A stretch of 64,000 nt of DNA from Macrostomum hystrix (GCA_950097015.1 CATNEN010000037.1:1849501-1913500); one strand, 5' to 3'; positions 12,501 to 23,163 are shown, counted from the first letter of the stretch. Translations and numbers: made by a program. Notes: a model not told the origin generated them from the letters alone.

Positions 12501-12972
12501 CCTGCACAGCCGCCTGCCCCGCCATCTGTACTCCTTTGCCACCGAGGAGCGGCGCTTCTTATCCAACGGCAGCTCTGTGAATTTGCATTTCGATTTCGCC
12601 GCCGTCAGGCGAATGTCCGAACGCGAGATTAGCACCGGCTCCTTCCTGCTGATTCCGCTGACCGCTCTGGTGCTGCTGCTGGCCCACAAGCGGGATCTGG
12701 TTGGCCCGGCTGTGGCTGCCGCCGTCTCCGGCCTCATCAGGCGGGTCAGAGCCAGCTCGGGCGGCAGCGGCGGAGCCGGCGACTCGCCGAAGCGCTCCTC
12801 AAACGCTGGCGGCGACGCCGGAGGTAGCGGCGGCGGAGGCGGCGGCACCGGCGCCCACGACCCCCTGTCTGACGTGCCCAAGGAGCTGCTTGAGCCGTCT
12901 AAGTCGCAGCAGCAGCAGAAGCAATTGTACTATGTTAGCCGGCGAAAGAGACAGGGCGGCGGTCACTCCTGA
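6554..12972 (+). CDS. NOMO1: NOMO (nodal modulator / ER membrane carboxypeptidase-like repeat protein), complete
   Basis: Five exons: 6554-6877, 7210-7833, 9198-9728, 10194-11324 and 11992-12972. All junctions are phase 0 and give about 1196 residues, close to the 1222 of human NOMO1. Residues 1-27 form a signal peptide ending near SAGQDP. Next comes the family hallmark VGCGGFV, then a string of Ig-like/prealbumin-like (CarboxypepD_reg) beta-sandwich repeats with motifs such as GRFVFVRVPPGKYTV, GGEYTLVPF and FRLRGLASGCRYNV. The conserved MVKEFRFEP block is present. A hydrophobic segment at about 1087-1100 (FLLIPLTALVLLL) is followed by a Gly/Ser-rich cytosolic tail ending in basic residues. 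NOMO is an ER-membrane protein that works with TMEM147 and nicalin (the BOS complex at the multipass translocon) and was first linked to Nodal signalling. Codon use is strongly GC-rich. Introns 1-4 each contain a different tandem repeat. Confidence 0.95.
6970..7145. repeat. NOMO intron 1 minisatellite, about 28-34 bp
   Basis: Six imperfect copies of GGATCTGAAGGGGAATTCGA followed by TAGCTCTACCT, lying within intron 1 (6878-7209). The GGATCTGAAGGGG core resembles the 33-bp repeat near Pumilio, but the rest of the unit differs. Confidence 0.8.
7928..9080. repeat. NOMO intron 2 minisatellite, 29 bp, about 39 copies
   Basis: The unit is CCCCTTTCTCCTACTCAG followed by TCCATTGTTAT. Variants include CCCACCCAG, CTACTCAA and GCCTTTC. 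Every unit is polypyrimidine plus CAG, a convincing 3' splice site on the coding strand. Because 29 is not a multiple of 3 and the unit has no stop, all three forward frames stay open for about 400 codons. These frames are repeat artefacts, not genes. Confidence 0.95.
9729..10193 (+). other. NOMO intron 3: in-frame, stop-free, with 30-bp repeats
   Basis: A 465-nt intron (donor CAG|GTGAGT, acceptor CCCCAG). Its length is a multiple of 3 and it has no stop in the reading frame of the flanking exons. From about 9806 to 10115 it contains about ten copies of a 30-bp unit that reads FSAFQIGHCG in the exon frame. Human NOMO is continuous across this point, so this is best called an intron, but retention would give a legal insertion of 155 residues. 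Confidence 0.75.
11403..11930. repeat. NOMO intron 4 minisatellite, 16 bp, two alternating variants
   Basis: About 33 copies of 16 bp in two flavours, TCTCATCTCTCCCGTG and TGCCATCTCTCCCGTG, interspersed in an irregular order. It lies in intron 4 (11325-11991). On the coding strand it is pyrimidine-rich. Confidence 0.93.
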
Positions 12973-13435
12973 TCTGGCTTAGTGAGCAGCTTTGCTGGCT
13001 TTAGCTCTTCTATTGGCTGCGTTTTTTATTGATAGTAGGCAATTATAAACAGTGTCAACAATGGGGCAGATTGTTAATTGCAATCTTATTATCGTTTAAT
13101 ACCAATTTGCGCTGCATAAGTTTTGATTGCTTACGTCATCCTTTGTTTATTAATGACCGGTGTCTTATCGGTTAAGCATGTTTGAGATCTTCTTACATTA
13201 TTAAAATTGAAGCAACAAATTATCCTTATTGCCACCTGTTTGTACTTTATTGACTGTTTTAAACTTTTGTTTCTTCTTTTGAATAATCTAGCCCAATTGT
13301 GTTTCGCGTTCCAATATTTTATTATTCTGGTCGGATGGTTGGGCTAATGAATTTGACTTTGCTTGTTTTTTCTATTCTTTCTGTTCTGTAATAATCATAT
13401 TAACCACGCAATCCCTAGATAAGATAAGGTATCTC
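12973..13435. other. NOMO 3' flank
   Basis: AT-rich 3'-UTR and intergenic sequence. No reading frame or repeat supported. Confidence 0.5.
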
Positions 13436-14785
13436 TACCTTCCATAGAGATTATATGGAAGGTAGGAGGAGGTAGAGATTAGAGGGAAGATAGGAGGAGA
13501 TAGAGATTAGATAGAAGATAGGAGGAGGCAGAGATTAGATAGAAGATAGGAGGAGGCAGAGATTAGATAGAAGATAGGAGGAGGTAGATATTAGATAGAA
13601 GATAGGAGGAGGCAGAGATTAGATAGAAGATAGGAGGAGGTAGATATTAGATAGAAGATAGGAGGAGGTAGATATTAGATAGAAGATAGGAGGAGGTAGA
13701 TATTAGATAGAAGATAGGAGGAGGCAGAGATTAGATAGAAGATAGGAGGAGGTAGATATTAGATAGAAGATAGGAGGAGGTAGATATTAGATAGAAGATA
13801 GGAGGAGGTAGATATTAGATAGAAGATAGGAGGAGATAGAGATTAGATAGAAGATAGGAGGAGGTAGATATTAGATAGAAGATAGGAGGAGGTAGAGATT
13901 AGAGGGAAGATAGGAGGAGGTAGATATTAGATAGAAGATAGGAGGAGATAGAGATTAGATAGAAGATAGGAGGAGGTAGATATTAGATAGAAGATAGGAG
14001 GAGGTAGAGATTAGAGGGAAGATAGGAGGAGATAGAGATTAGATAGAAGATAGGAGGAGATTGATATTAGATAGAAGATAGGAGGAGGTAGAGATTAGAT
14101 AGAAGATAGGAGGAGATAGATATTAGATAGAAGATAGGAGGAGGTAGAGATTAGATAGAAGATAGGAGGAGGTAGAGATTAGATAGAAGATAGGAGGAGA
14201 TAGAGATTAGATAGAAGATATGAGGAGGTAGATATTAGATAGAAGATAGGAGGAGGTAGAGATTAGAGGGAAGATAGGAGGAGGTAGAGATTAGATAGAA
14301 GATAGGAGGAGGTAGATATTAGATAGAAGATAGGAGGAGGTAGATATTAGATAGAAGATAGGAGGAGGTAGAGATTAGATAGAAGATAGGAGGAGGTAGA
14401 TATTAGATAGAAGATAGGAGGAGATAGAGATTAGATAGAAGATAGGAGGAGATAGATATTAGATAGAAGATAGGAGGAGGTAGAGATTAGATAGAAGATA
14501 GGAGGAGGTAGAGATTAGATAGAAGATAGGAGGAGATAGAGATTAGATAGAAGATATGAGGAGGTAGATATTAGATAGAAGATAGGAGGAGGTAGAGATT
14601 AGAGGGAAGATAGGAGGAGGTAGAGATTAGATAGAAGATAGGAGGAGGTAGATATTAGATAGAAGATAGGAGGAGGTAGATATTAGATAGAAGATAGGAG
14701 GAGGTAGAGATTAGATAGAAGATAGGAGGAGGTAGAGATTAGATAGAAGATAGGAGGAGGTAGAGATTAAATGAAAGATAGAAGG
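13436..14785. repeat. 28-bp purine-rich minisatellite, about 47 copies
   Basis: The unit is AGAAGATAGGAGGAGGTAGA followed by TATTAGAT. Common variants are GAGATTAGAT, GAGATTAGAGGG and GGAGATAGA. It begins with a perfect 11-bp hairpin: TACCTTCCATA at 13436-13446, a 7-nt loop, and TATGGAAGGTA at 13454-13464. It degenerates after 14770. Higher-order blocks of several units recur, for example around 14160-14280 and 14480-14620. Confidence 0.95.
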
Positions 14786-14789
14786 TAGA

Positions 14790-15254
14790 AATGAGATAAG
14801 AAGTGAGAAGGTAGAGATAAGAAATGAATAGATATGGTATGAGATCAGACATTTAGGAAGAAAACGAAATAAAATTATTTCACCAATTACAACTATCGTC
14901 TTAGCTTTTTGTTATTGTTGGATTATTTAGCTTAATTTATTAACTACAGTGTCGCGCATTGTACTTTTAGAAGTAGCTTTTTATTAAGCATTTTAATGCT
15001 TATTTGGTGTGTATTTAAGTCAGTCTAGATAATTTTTCGCTATTTCCAGCTTTATGAAAGATGCAATTTTTTATCTTAGTGGCATTCTTTGAAATAATAA
15101 ATAAACTGGGAGTCAAAGTCCTGATCATAGGGTTTACTGAGAAGGAAATAATGGAATTGATGGCGGGCATGCTAATTGTGTCTGATGCAGGCAGCAAAGA
15201 ATATTTATGTTGCACTTTTTTGTTTGAATCTAAATTATTTTCGCTACCTTTGAA
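14790..15254. other. Spacer between two arrays
   Basis: AT-rich. Short frames on both strands (about 75-86 codons) lack recognisable features. No gene called. Confidence 0.45.
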
Positions 15255-15995
15255 CCTCCTAGAGAATTGCCCCACCCAACCGCCATGAGAATCGCCCCAA
15301 CCGCCATGAGAATCGCCCCAACCGCCATGAGAATCGCCCTAACCCGCCATGAGAATCGCCCCAACCGCCATGAGAATCGGCCCGACCCCCTAGAGAATCG
15401 GCTCAACCTCCTAGAGAATCGCCCCGACAGCCGTAAGAATCGGCTCAACCTCCTAGAGAATCGCCCCAACGGCCATGAGAATCGGCCCAACCTCCTAGAG
15501 AATTGCCCCAACCGCCATGAGAATCAGCCCAACCTCCTAGAGAATTGCCCCAACCGCTATGAGAATCGGCCCAACCTCCTAGAGAATTGCCCCAACCGCC
15601 ATGAGAATCGGCCCAACCTCCTAGAGAATTGCCCCAACCGCCATGAGAATCGGCCCAACCTCCTCGAGAATCGGCCCAGCCTCCTCGAGAATCGGCTCAA
15701 CCTCATAGAGAATCGCCCCAACCTCCTCGAGAATCGGCCCAACCTCCTAGAGAATCGCCCCAACCGCTATGAGAATCGCCCCAACCGCCATGAGAATCGC
15801 CCCAACCGCCATGAGAATCGCCCCAACCGCCATGAGAATCGCCCCAACCGCCATGAGAATCGGCTTGACCCCCTAGAGAATCGGCTCAACCTCCTAGAGA
15901 ATCGCCCCGACAGCCGTAAGAATCGGCTCAACCGCCAAGAGAATCATCCCAACCTGTGAGAGAATCGTCCCAACTTGTGAGAGAATCGCCCCTAA
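15255..15995. repeat. 21-bp minisatellite (7-codon period)
   Basis: About 35 copies of a 21-bp unit, GAATCGCCCCAACCGCCATGA, with a second unit type carrying CTCCTAGA in place of GCCATGA. The period is 7 codons, so frames stay open on both strands (an ENRPN-like repeat on +, a GRFSRRL-like repeat on -). The first + ATG is inside the repeat and nothing non-repetitive is encoded, so I treat it as a minisatellite only. Confidence 0.92.
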
Positions 15996-16380
15996 CATCC
16001 AGGATACCTAGTTCATCGCCACTAGCAAATAATTCCTAGTTTTATTGTCCCCTACCTGACAGAAAGGAAAAAGTCATGCTTATTTCACCTTGGATGTGCT
16101 GAAATTTGTCTGTTTAGAGATAGGCCTCTTACCATAGCTATTTAAACGATTGCTTCCATCTGATTAAAGTTTATATTCAAGGTGGCAGTGTCTTGTAACA
16201 TTATTAAAAAGGCTCGCTTAAGTTGCGTTGATGGCAATTCTTGAGCACTCCATTGCAGCTAGTTTTTTAGCTTCTCTTCCTGCTCAAGCCAGGCCGACAG
16301 TCCGGTTGAACGTCCCAGTCTCCTGCACTCAACCCCAACCCTGCCTGCTCCAACTCTTCTCTCATCCTAGCCTTTCCCGC

Positions 16381-16498
16381 TCCCCTGCAGACAATGGTTG
16401 ATTTGCTGCTGCTGCTGTTGCTACTGCGGGCCCACTGTTGCTATTGCCGTCTTCCTTGTTTTATCTGCCTCTGGCTTTCCACCCCTGGCTCTCCGTGA
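16381..16498 (+). CDS. Possible tiny peptide or signal-peptide exon
   Basis: CTCCCCTGCAG, a good 3' splice site ending at 16390, is followed by ACA and ATG at 16394. The frame encodes a 34-residue peptide starting [18 protein letters not shown] and rich in Leu and Cys, with a stop ending at 16498. The hydrophobic start looks like a signal peptide. The arrangement (acceptor, 3 nt, ATG) copies that of NOMO. It may instead be the first coding exon of a longer gene or chance sequence. No homologue recognised. Confidence 0.25.
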
Positions 16499-16834
16499 CT
16501 CTAACCTTAATCAGCTTTGTTGCACATTTTCTCCACACTTAGAACTCAAATCGGTCAGTCAGCTGCTTTGGCTTTTCAGCTAGTCTGAATGATTTGACTG
16601 CCAATTTTCTTGGATTTTGTAAGTCTAAGCTTTTTAAAAAGTTTTTCTTAACTTAATAGCGACTCGCTCTTTCTCAGCAGCAACAGTATTAATCTCCCTT
16701 AGCTGCCCTTCTCCTCTCCTCTCTCTCCCTCTCCTCACACTTCTTCTCACTCTCACTAGCACTCTCCCTTACTTTATTTGTCAATCTCCCCTTGCCATTT
16801 ATCTTCCTTTACCCTCAATAAGATTAATGCTAAT

Positions 16835-17165
16835 AATTGCAGCAGTGCTTTGGGCACTCGAATATCATTTGGTGACAATGGACCCGCAGCCAGCGAGGAG
16901 GCAATTCTGCCCATTTTGCTGACTCCTGAGCACACACGCTCACAGATACTGTACGCAGGCATACGCTTACACAGGTGTGTACATCTGCCCTGACTTTCTC
17001 ACCTTCAGGCAGTGTACACTCTCACTGTGCTTTGGCGGTCACGCCCTCAAAGGCGCAAATTGCACAACAAGCCCCCCAAGCCTTCTCTCCGTGGCTGCGC
17101 CCTAAATAAATGTGTCCTCGCCGCGGAATCGAGCTCAGGGACCATGTTGCGAGAGACAGACCCTG
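16835..17165 (-). mobile_element. tRNA-derived SINE, minus strand, near full length
   Basis: The reverse complement aligns by eye along nearly its whole length to the copy at 28792-29132. Shared blocks include CAAGCCTTCTCTCCGTGGCTGC, GAATCGAGCTCAGGGACC (complement of the B-box region) and CTCCTGAGCACACACGC. The head, bearing the pol III promoter, lies near 17100-17165. Confidence 0.7.
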
Positions 17166-17764
17166 GCCTTTCCCTCCCAGCTCATAAATACGTTGAGTGC
17201 TTTAGTTTGAATGCCGATTAAATCGATATATTATGCTATTTTGTAGCCTACAGGGGCCTATGACACAACAAGGGGAATCTTACTGACTGGCCCATAGTAG
17301 AACTACGACAATTTTACACAACTGCAGCAAGAGAAACAGATTAGCTGGACCTGGCCCGGGTCCCCTCACAAATACGCATGCAATCGCGGCAGCTGTTCCT
17401 GCTCATACCCTATGCTTCACTAGATCCCTAGATTGGATTCGAGGCACGTGTACGCAGCTAGCAACAATCGATTGGCTAATTCTCCCATTCCATACCACAC
17501 GGTCCAAATTGTGTGCTCTCGCCTTCGCCGCGGGAGCGTGACAACAGAAATCATATTTTAGCTCCAAGACGCGTGTGTCACAACTTTCTAGCCTCATCTG
17601 CATCTGTCACAGATGATTGACTGTCTGAATTGTCTAAATAAGTTTTATGTGCTTGATAATTGAGTCAGATTCGGAGTAGTAATCAGCCTCCCCACTGAAA
17701 CTTTACAGACTCGAAACTTTGATTGGTCAAAAAGTGCAACTGGCCTACCCTGTACCTAGGGATG

Positions 17765-17993
17765 TGAATGGCGGTCTAAACGCGTTTGCCTCTCGCACCA
17801 AGGTCCCTGAGCTCGATTCCGCGGCGAGGCCATATCTATTTAGGGCGCAGACGCGGAGAGAAGGCTTGGGGGCTTGTCATGCAATTTACGCTCTTGAGGG
17901 CCAACCTCTAAGGCGAGATTGTACACTACCAGAACATGAGAAAGTCAGGCAGATACACACACCCCTGTGTCCGCGGACTGAAAAGCTGGGCTA
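17765..17993 (+). mobile_element. tRNA-derived SINE, plus strand, 3'-truncated
   Basis: It begins with GTGAATGGCGGTCTAAACGC and TTTGCCTCTCGCACC, followed by the B-box-like GAGCTCGATTCCGCGG, then GGGCGCAGACGCGGAGAGAA and GGCTTGGGGGCTTGTC, as in the other copies. Similarity ends after about 230 bp. Confidence 0.65.
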
Positions 17994-18319
17994 GGTGAAA
18001 TTTCGAACTATCAAGAAAGAACCATATTAAAGGTATCTATCACAAGCTAGAATTTACTGTGCAAATGTGCAAATTGTTGTGCGTCACATAAAATTAAGCT
18101 TTGATTCCCACGGTCTCCCTAGGCCAGGGTTGAACTATTTGTTTACTAAAACGAGACTGTTAAAAGCTAAGAAATTAGCATTTTACCGTTGCATATGTGT
18201 GTTTAGCATCGCATTGTGCTTCAGAATCGGAGGCTGAACCTGCTGGAACTGCTGTTGTAAGCTTCTCACGGTCTTGCCCGCACCAGTGTGCTCGCGGCCA
18301 AGTGTAACTGATTGCTCTA

Positions 18320-18577
18320 ATGACACCGCCGCTGCTCCTGCTGCTGTTGCTGTGCCCTGTCGGCCCAATACCGACTGTTCTAGCAGCCGCTGTAGATAAT
18401 GCCCAGCTGTGGATCGTAGCTCAATCTCCGCCGTCGGTCAGGCCGCAGCCTACTTTGGCTCCGAGTTCAACTACGTCAGAAGGGATGAAGCCAACATCGG
18501 TTGTACTCATAGTGGCTTTACTCATCAGCATGGCTTTCATCTTCTGTTGCGTCTGCTTTTGTCTGTTTAGAAAGTGA
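18320..18577 (+). CDS. Putative small type I membrane protein, 85 aa
   Basis: The ATG at 18320 follows an in-frame stop at 18305, so the frame is complete in one exon. The product starts with a Leu-rich signal peptide (MTPPLLLLLLLCPVGP) with likely cleavage near LAA|AVDN. A short Ser/Pro/Thr-rich ectodomain follows (about residues 26-58), then one hydrophobic span (about 60-82, VVLIVALLISMAFIFCCVC) and the short basic end FRK. No homologue recognised. It lies between SINE copies with no other gene nearby. The two well-placed hydrophobic segments argue for a real gene; the small size argues for caution. Confidence 0.4.
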   Translation: MTPPLLLLLLLCPVGPIPTVLAAAVDNAQLWIVAQSPPSVRPQPTLAPSSTTSEGMKPTSVVLIVALLISMAFIFCCVCFCLFRK

Positions 18578-18714
18578 TTGCTTTTTTCAATTAATATTCG
18601 TCTATCGTTTGCCTCGTATCAGATTGTTACGTTTAGAAACTAAAATTTGTAACAAAACAAACTCACCATTCGTACCATTGCATGTAAACCTACTTTCGAT
18701 TCACTTTATTTTTG

Positions 18715-18965
18715 ACTGGGCTGTGAGCATTGGACACATCATTCGGTTACAGTGGACACACAGTCAGCGAGAGACAACAATTCCACCCATTCGGCTTACT
18801 CCTGAGCACACACGCACACAGGAATGTGTACATCTGCCTTGATTTCCACATTGTCACGCAATGTGCACTCTCATATTGTCCATTGGGCCCTCTAGGGCGT
18901 AAATTGCACGACAAGCCCCAAAGCCTTCTATTCGAGACTGCGCCGCAAATCAATGCGGCAATGCT
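18715..18965 (-). mobile_element. tRNA-derived SINE, minus strand, 5'-truncated
   Basis: Shares CTCCTGAGCACACACGCACA, GTGTACATCTGCC and CAAGCCCCAAAGCCTTCT with the family. It stops before the A/B boxes, consistent with 5' truncation during retroposition. Confidence 0.6.
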
Positions 18966-19394
18966 AATTATTTAATTAATTACTAACCCAACTATTGAAA
19001 TTTTTAATTATTAACTAATTGTCAAATCCCTCTATACAGAATGACACAATCTTCTATATTGCATTTCGCTCCATTCATTTAACAATGCTACGCACTCGTT
19101 AATATAAAAAATAAACAACTCATTTGACAAACAAAATTGACAACCTGTCAATCTATCAAACTGTAAATATTGCACTCGTGTCAGTCAAGTCCTAAGTTCG
19201 AATCCTGTGATAGTAAATGGCAAATGCACTGTTATTACAGTGCAGACTATCATTTATTTATTGCAATCACGTGTACTCACGAAAAGAGCACATAAATACA
19301 CTAAATGGCGTGCTATGTTTCGATAAAATAGATAGATAGATAGCTTATGTAGTTAAAAAACTACTCTAGGCTAAAAGCAGTACTCTACAAACAT

Positions 19395-19978
19395 CCTTCA
19401 CACCTTAGCATCCTCCACACCTTGGTAGCATTCTCCAAACCTTGGTAGCATCCTCCACACCTTGGTAGCATTCTCCAAACCTTGGTAGCATCCTCCACAC
19501 CTTGGTAGCATCCTCCACACCTTGGTAGCATCCTCCACACCTTGGTAGCATCCTCGACACCTTGGTAGCATCCTCCACACCTTGGTAGCATTCTCCAAAC
19601 CTTGATAGCATCCTCCACACCTTGGTAGCATCCTCCACACCTTGGTAGCATCCTCCACACCTTGGTAGCATCCTCCACACCTTGGTAGCATCCTCGACAC
19701 CTTGGTAGCATCCTCCACACCTTGGTAGCATTCTCCACACCTTGGTAGCATCCTCCACACCTTGGTAGCATCCTCCACACCTTGGTAGCATTCTCCACAC
19801 CTTGGTAGCATCCTCCACACCTTGGTAGCATTCTCCACACCTTGGTAGCATCCTCCACACCTTGGTAGCATCCTCCACACCTTGGTAGCATCCTCCACAC
19901 CTTGGTAGCATCCTCCACACCTTGGTAGCATCCTCCACAGCTTGGAAGCATCCTCCACGCCTGGTCAGTCGTTCAGCA
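19395..19978. repeat. 20-bp minisatellite at the 3' end of the minus-strand gene
   Basis: About 29 copies of TAGCATCCTCCACACCTTGG with very few variants (TTCTCC, CTCGAC, CCAAAC). It ends within a few bases of the stop codon (19982) of the minus-strand gene and so probably lies in its 3'-UTR. Open frames on - of nearly 190 codons are repeat artefacts. Confidence 0.95.
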
Positions 19979-19981
19979 AGG

Positions 19982-21699
19982 TCAGTCGGACATTGTCAGC
20001 AGGTCGAATGAGATTTGCGTGGCCAGCCCGAGCAGTCGGTCGTCGTCCTCACCCAGCTGGAGACTCTCTGGCTGATTCTTCAGCCGGAAGTACTGCAGCA
20101 TGGTGGGCAGCAGGTTCTCGGTGCTCTGCGGCTGGTCGCAGGCCCGCTCCAAGTAGCGGATAACAGACATGGTCGACTCGGACAGCGAAGCAGCCGCAGA
20201 GGAGGACAGGGGCGTGCCGAGGCCGAGGCGCATCGAGTCGGTGAAGGCGGCGGGGTCCGGAGTGACGGAGCTCCGCAGCAGCACTCGCAGCAGGTCCAGC
20301 AGGCGGTCCTGCAGATTTGCACCAGCCGAGAAGGCCTCCTCCCGGACGCCGCTGTCGCCGAAGCGCAGAGTCAGCTCTCGCACCGCCGAGTTGATGCTAA
20401 ACGACAGACCCGGCCGGCGCCGATGCTCGCCCGTCATGCTGACGTCTTCGGCCAGGTATTCACCGAGCTTCAAAGCGAACTTGGCAGCCCGGCACAGCAG
20501 CGGCAGCGGATCGTTGCAGCCGCGGCTCCGGCTTAACGCCCATCGGCGCTCCTCCAATGTCAGACGGAGAAGCCGCGGCTCCCCGGCACCAAGCAGGAGG
20601 TGGCCGCGCAGCCTGACCCCGCTCTCTTTGTCTTTGATTGTCGGACTCGTCACCCGCAGTTTGCTTGTCGAGCTCATCCTTGTGCGTCAAGATCAACACG
20701 GGAATGCCAAACCAGATGTTGACGCCGCACAGTCGGGCCTGAGAATCGGCTTCATTGGCTCGCCACTCCAGATTGAGTCGCAGCCGCTTTGGCTGGGCCG
20801 CCTCCGGTGGCCAATCACGTCCGGCTTGGCGCCACCAGCCGAGCTGGGGACTCGGCGACAGGCGGCGGTGCCGCCGGCTGCCGTTGCTCTGCAGCAGCAG
20901 AAGTTCTCTGGCGCGCTGGAGAACGGCCACCTCGATAGCGGACGCACAAGCCCGATGGGCGGCCGACGGCTTCGATGGGATGCTGGCCGGTCTGGTGAAG
21001 CCGAACGACAACTCCATTGACCCGGCCTGGCGCCAGCTGGCACAGGCACATCCGGCTGGTGCGCGCCCACTCCGGCAGGTTCACCACAAAGTCCAGCACT
21101 GGAAACTCGCAGGCCAGCGCGGTCTCCTGCGACCAGCCGCCGATTAGGTTGACGGAAGCTCCGCCGAACACGGTGGGAAGATCGGCGCACAGCTGAGAGC
21201 TGACCAGTTCGCTGATGAAGCCAGCAACATCGGCCAGTAGGCGACTGGTCGGCTCGGACTGGTCGAACGCCAACGAGCCGTTGCCGCGCAGCTCGTCGAA
21301 GAGGCTCTGCAGGACCGGACAGCTCTGCTGCTCCTCCGCCAGTCGGGTGACCGCACGGGCCCACTCTGATGTGTTCGGGCCGACTTGTTCGCTGAGACGA
21401 ACCGCTTCCGATGGCAGGTGCCACAGCAGGTACTGCCGGTCGGTTTGGTGACACGCTGAGCACAGATGGTCCACATTTGTCAGCTTGCTGGCATTTATGA
21501 TAGAACTGTTGCAGTTGTTATTGATTGTCAAACTGAATTCGCTATTTGCCTGCTGCTGCTGATGCAGTCGATGCTCCAGGTCTAGCAGACGCTGCCATGC
21601 GCTGCTGCTGTCGCTCGACTGCAGCGGCAGCTCTTCGCCCGGCTGGTCCGAAGTGGCCAGACGAAGCAGCTGCCGCCGCCTTGTTGGGCAGGCCAGCAT
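19982..21699 (-). CDS. Unrecognised protein gene with two apparent +1 frame changes
   Basis: The start ATG at 21699 is preceded by TTGGCATTCAG|AAA, the acceptor-next-to-ATG pattern seen elsewhere. The first block (about 21699-21030) contains LCSACHQTDRQYLLWHLP, FDELRGNGSL, VFGGASVNLIGGW and FPVLDFVVNLPEW. Coding character then moves to a second frame, about 21030-20680 (ACASAIEVAVLQRARELLLL, CGVNIWFGIPVLIL), and then to a third, about 20680-19982 (LCRAAKFALKLGEYLAEDV, LQDRLLDLLRVLL, ending FDLLTMSD). Each change skips one nucleotide. All three blocks have the GC-rich third positions of real genes here, so this is one locus of about 570 codons. Explanations: two indels (assembly error or pseudogene), very short introns, or frameshifting. 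No family recognised; the composition suggests a soluble helical protein. Confidence 0.6.
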
Positions 21700-23163
21700 T
21701 TTCTGAATGCCAAGTCAAAGAGTGCAGCGCAGTGAGATTTGCACCAAGTGAAACGCGACGCTTCTCGGTCTTTAAGCACTGCTAAAAATGAGCTGCACAC
21801 TGAAACTCTGCGCCATTGGAGTCAATCTGTGCAAAGTTGTTGCCTGCGCTTTCTTTAGTTTCTTTCCTTTTGCACGAGTCTCTACCGTATATTCTCGCCC
21901 TGTCCGGCTTTTATTTGTACGAGCTGCGCCACTCCTTCGCGGGAGTTGCGATTTGCCCTATAATTAACCTTTTTTCGCGACGACATTAAACCTTGGCACA
22001 TCTCATTTCTATGGGAAACTTTCTTTCCGAAGAACGGCTCGTAATTTATTCTCGCAATTACTCGCTGCATATTTTCTTTTTTTCTCGAAGCCAATATGTA
22101 TATGCAATTTGTCTGAATGCCTCCAGAAGTACCTGTGCCTGAGAGGAAGTGATCACCTGAACCTAATTCGAATTATCTTTTATAATCAGCATACTTCCAT
22201 AACTAAGCCGTTTGTACCGAATTCGCTCGCGGCTTCGTAAAAAATATGACATGTCTCGCGTTAGAAAACTGCTAAGCAATTGAAAGTGAGGAAACAATTT
22301 TCGGAACGAGTAGTGACATTATTTTACTTCTACTAACAGAATAAAAGTGTACCGTTTTTTATCATATTAGACGAATGTGGAACTGATTTTTATATGAGTT
22401 TAATAGTTAAGGTGACTTTAAAAAAATACGCTTTGTATTGAATATGCACTTATCAGTCAGTTCTCTCATGCAATAATTAATGCAAACAATACTTTTAAAA
22501 TGCTATACCTACCCATTTTAAAGCAATTTTCGTTTACGATTTTTAGGTTTAAAATTATCGCCGCAAATTAACGCAAAAATAGCGACGCACTCACATTTTC
22601 AACAATTCCTAAAAAACAATATAAATATATATGATGTACATCATTTCAGAATTATGATACGACAAATAAACTTACAGCAGTGCTACCTATTTTGAAATGT
22701 TTTTGCTCCTAAAAACTCTCGACTACAGCATTTTGTTCCCTGAGTGCGGCTTGAAAATATAACGAGCTATAACGACTATTAGTAAATACCACGTGCAAAA
22801 ATACGATCTGCGTTTTGTCATCAGAGGAAAGTGAAGTTGTGTTAATCAAACTTCCCTACGACCTAACAGTCTTTAGTACTAGAAAAATTTAAGCGCACGC
22901 TGTCTCAATACATTGTATAGATTGTATATAATTGTACATCTGTGTACATAAAAAGGTGAGTTTTTACTTTTTGCTAAAATATTTATTGGCTGAAAAATAT
23001 AGAATTAGAGTCATGTAAATCTCTTTTATTTAAGTTATCGTTTTATACCACTATAAATACATAAAATTAGATTGTTCTTGTTACCATCCACTTAATGCAT
23101 TTTCATGTGGTTAAAGTCAGTTGAACATTCAAGTAAAGGCAAGCTATTTTTTATGGCAGTTGT
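21700..23163. other. AT-rich intergenic DNA
   Basis: No supported gene. Contains ordinary AT-rich sequence and short frames only. Confidence 0.5.

Noticed and set aside
15267-15959. A 230-codon frame with ENRPN repeats as a repeat protein gene
   Set aside because: It is entirely the 21-bp array, has no non-repetitive part, no own leader, and opens equally on the other strand.
19385-19958. Frames of nearly 190 codons on - with WRMLPRCGGCYQGVEDATK-like repeats
   Set aside because: Translations of the 20-bp array in all three frames.
20015-21147. Several long + frames opposite the unknown - gene
   Set aside because: Antisense shadows of GC-rich coding sequence; the minus-strand blocks have more protein-like composition and a well-placed start.
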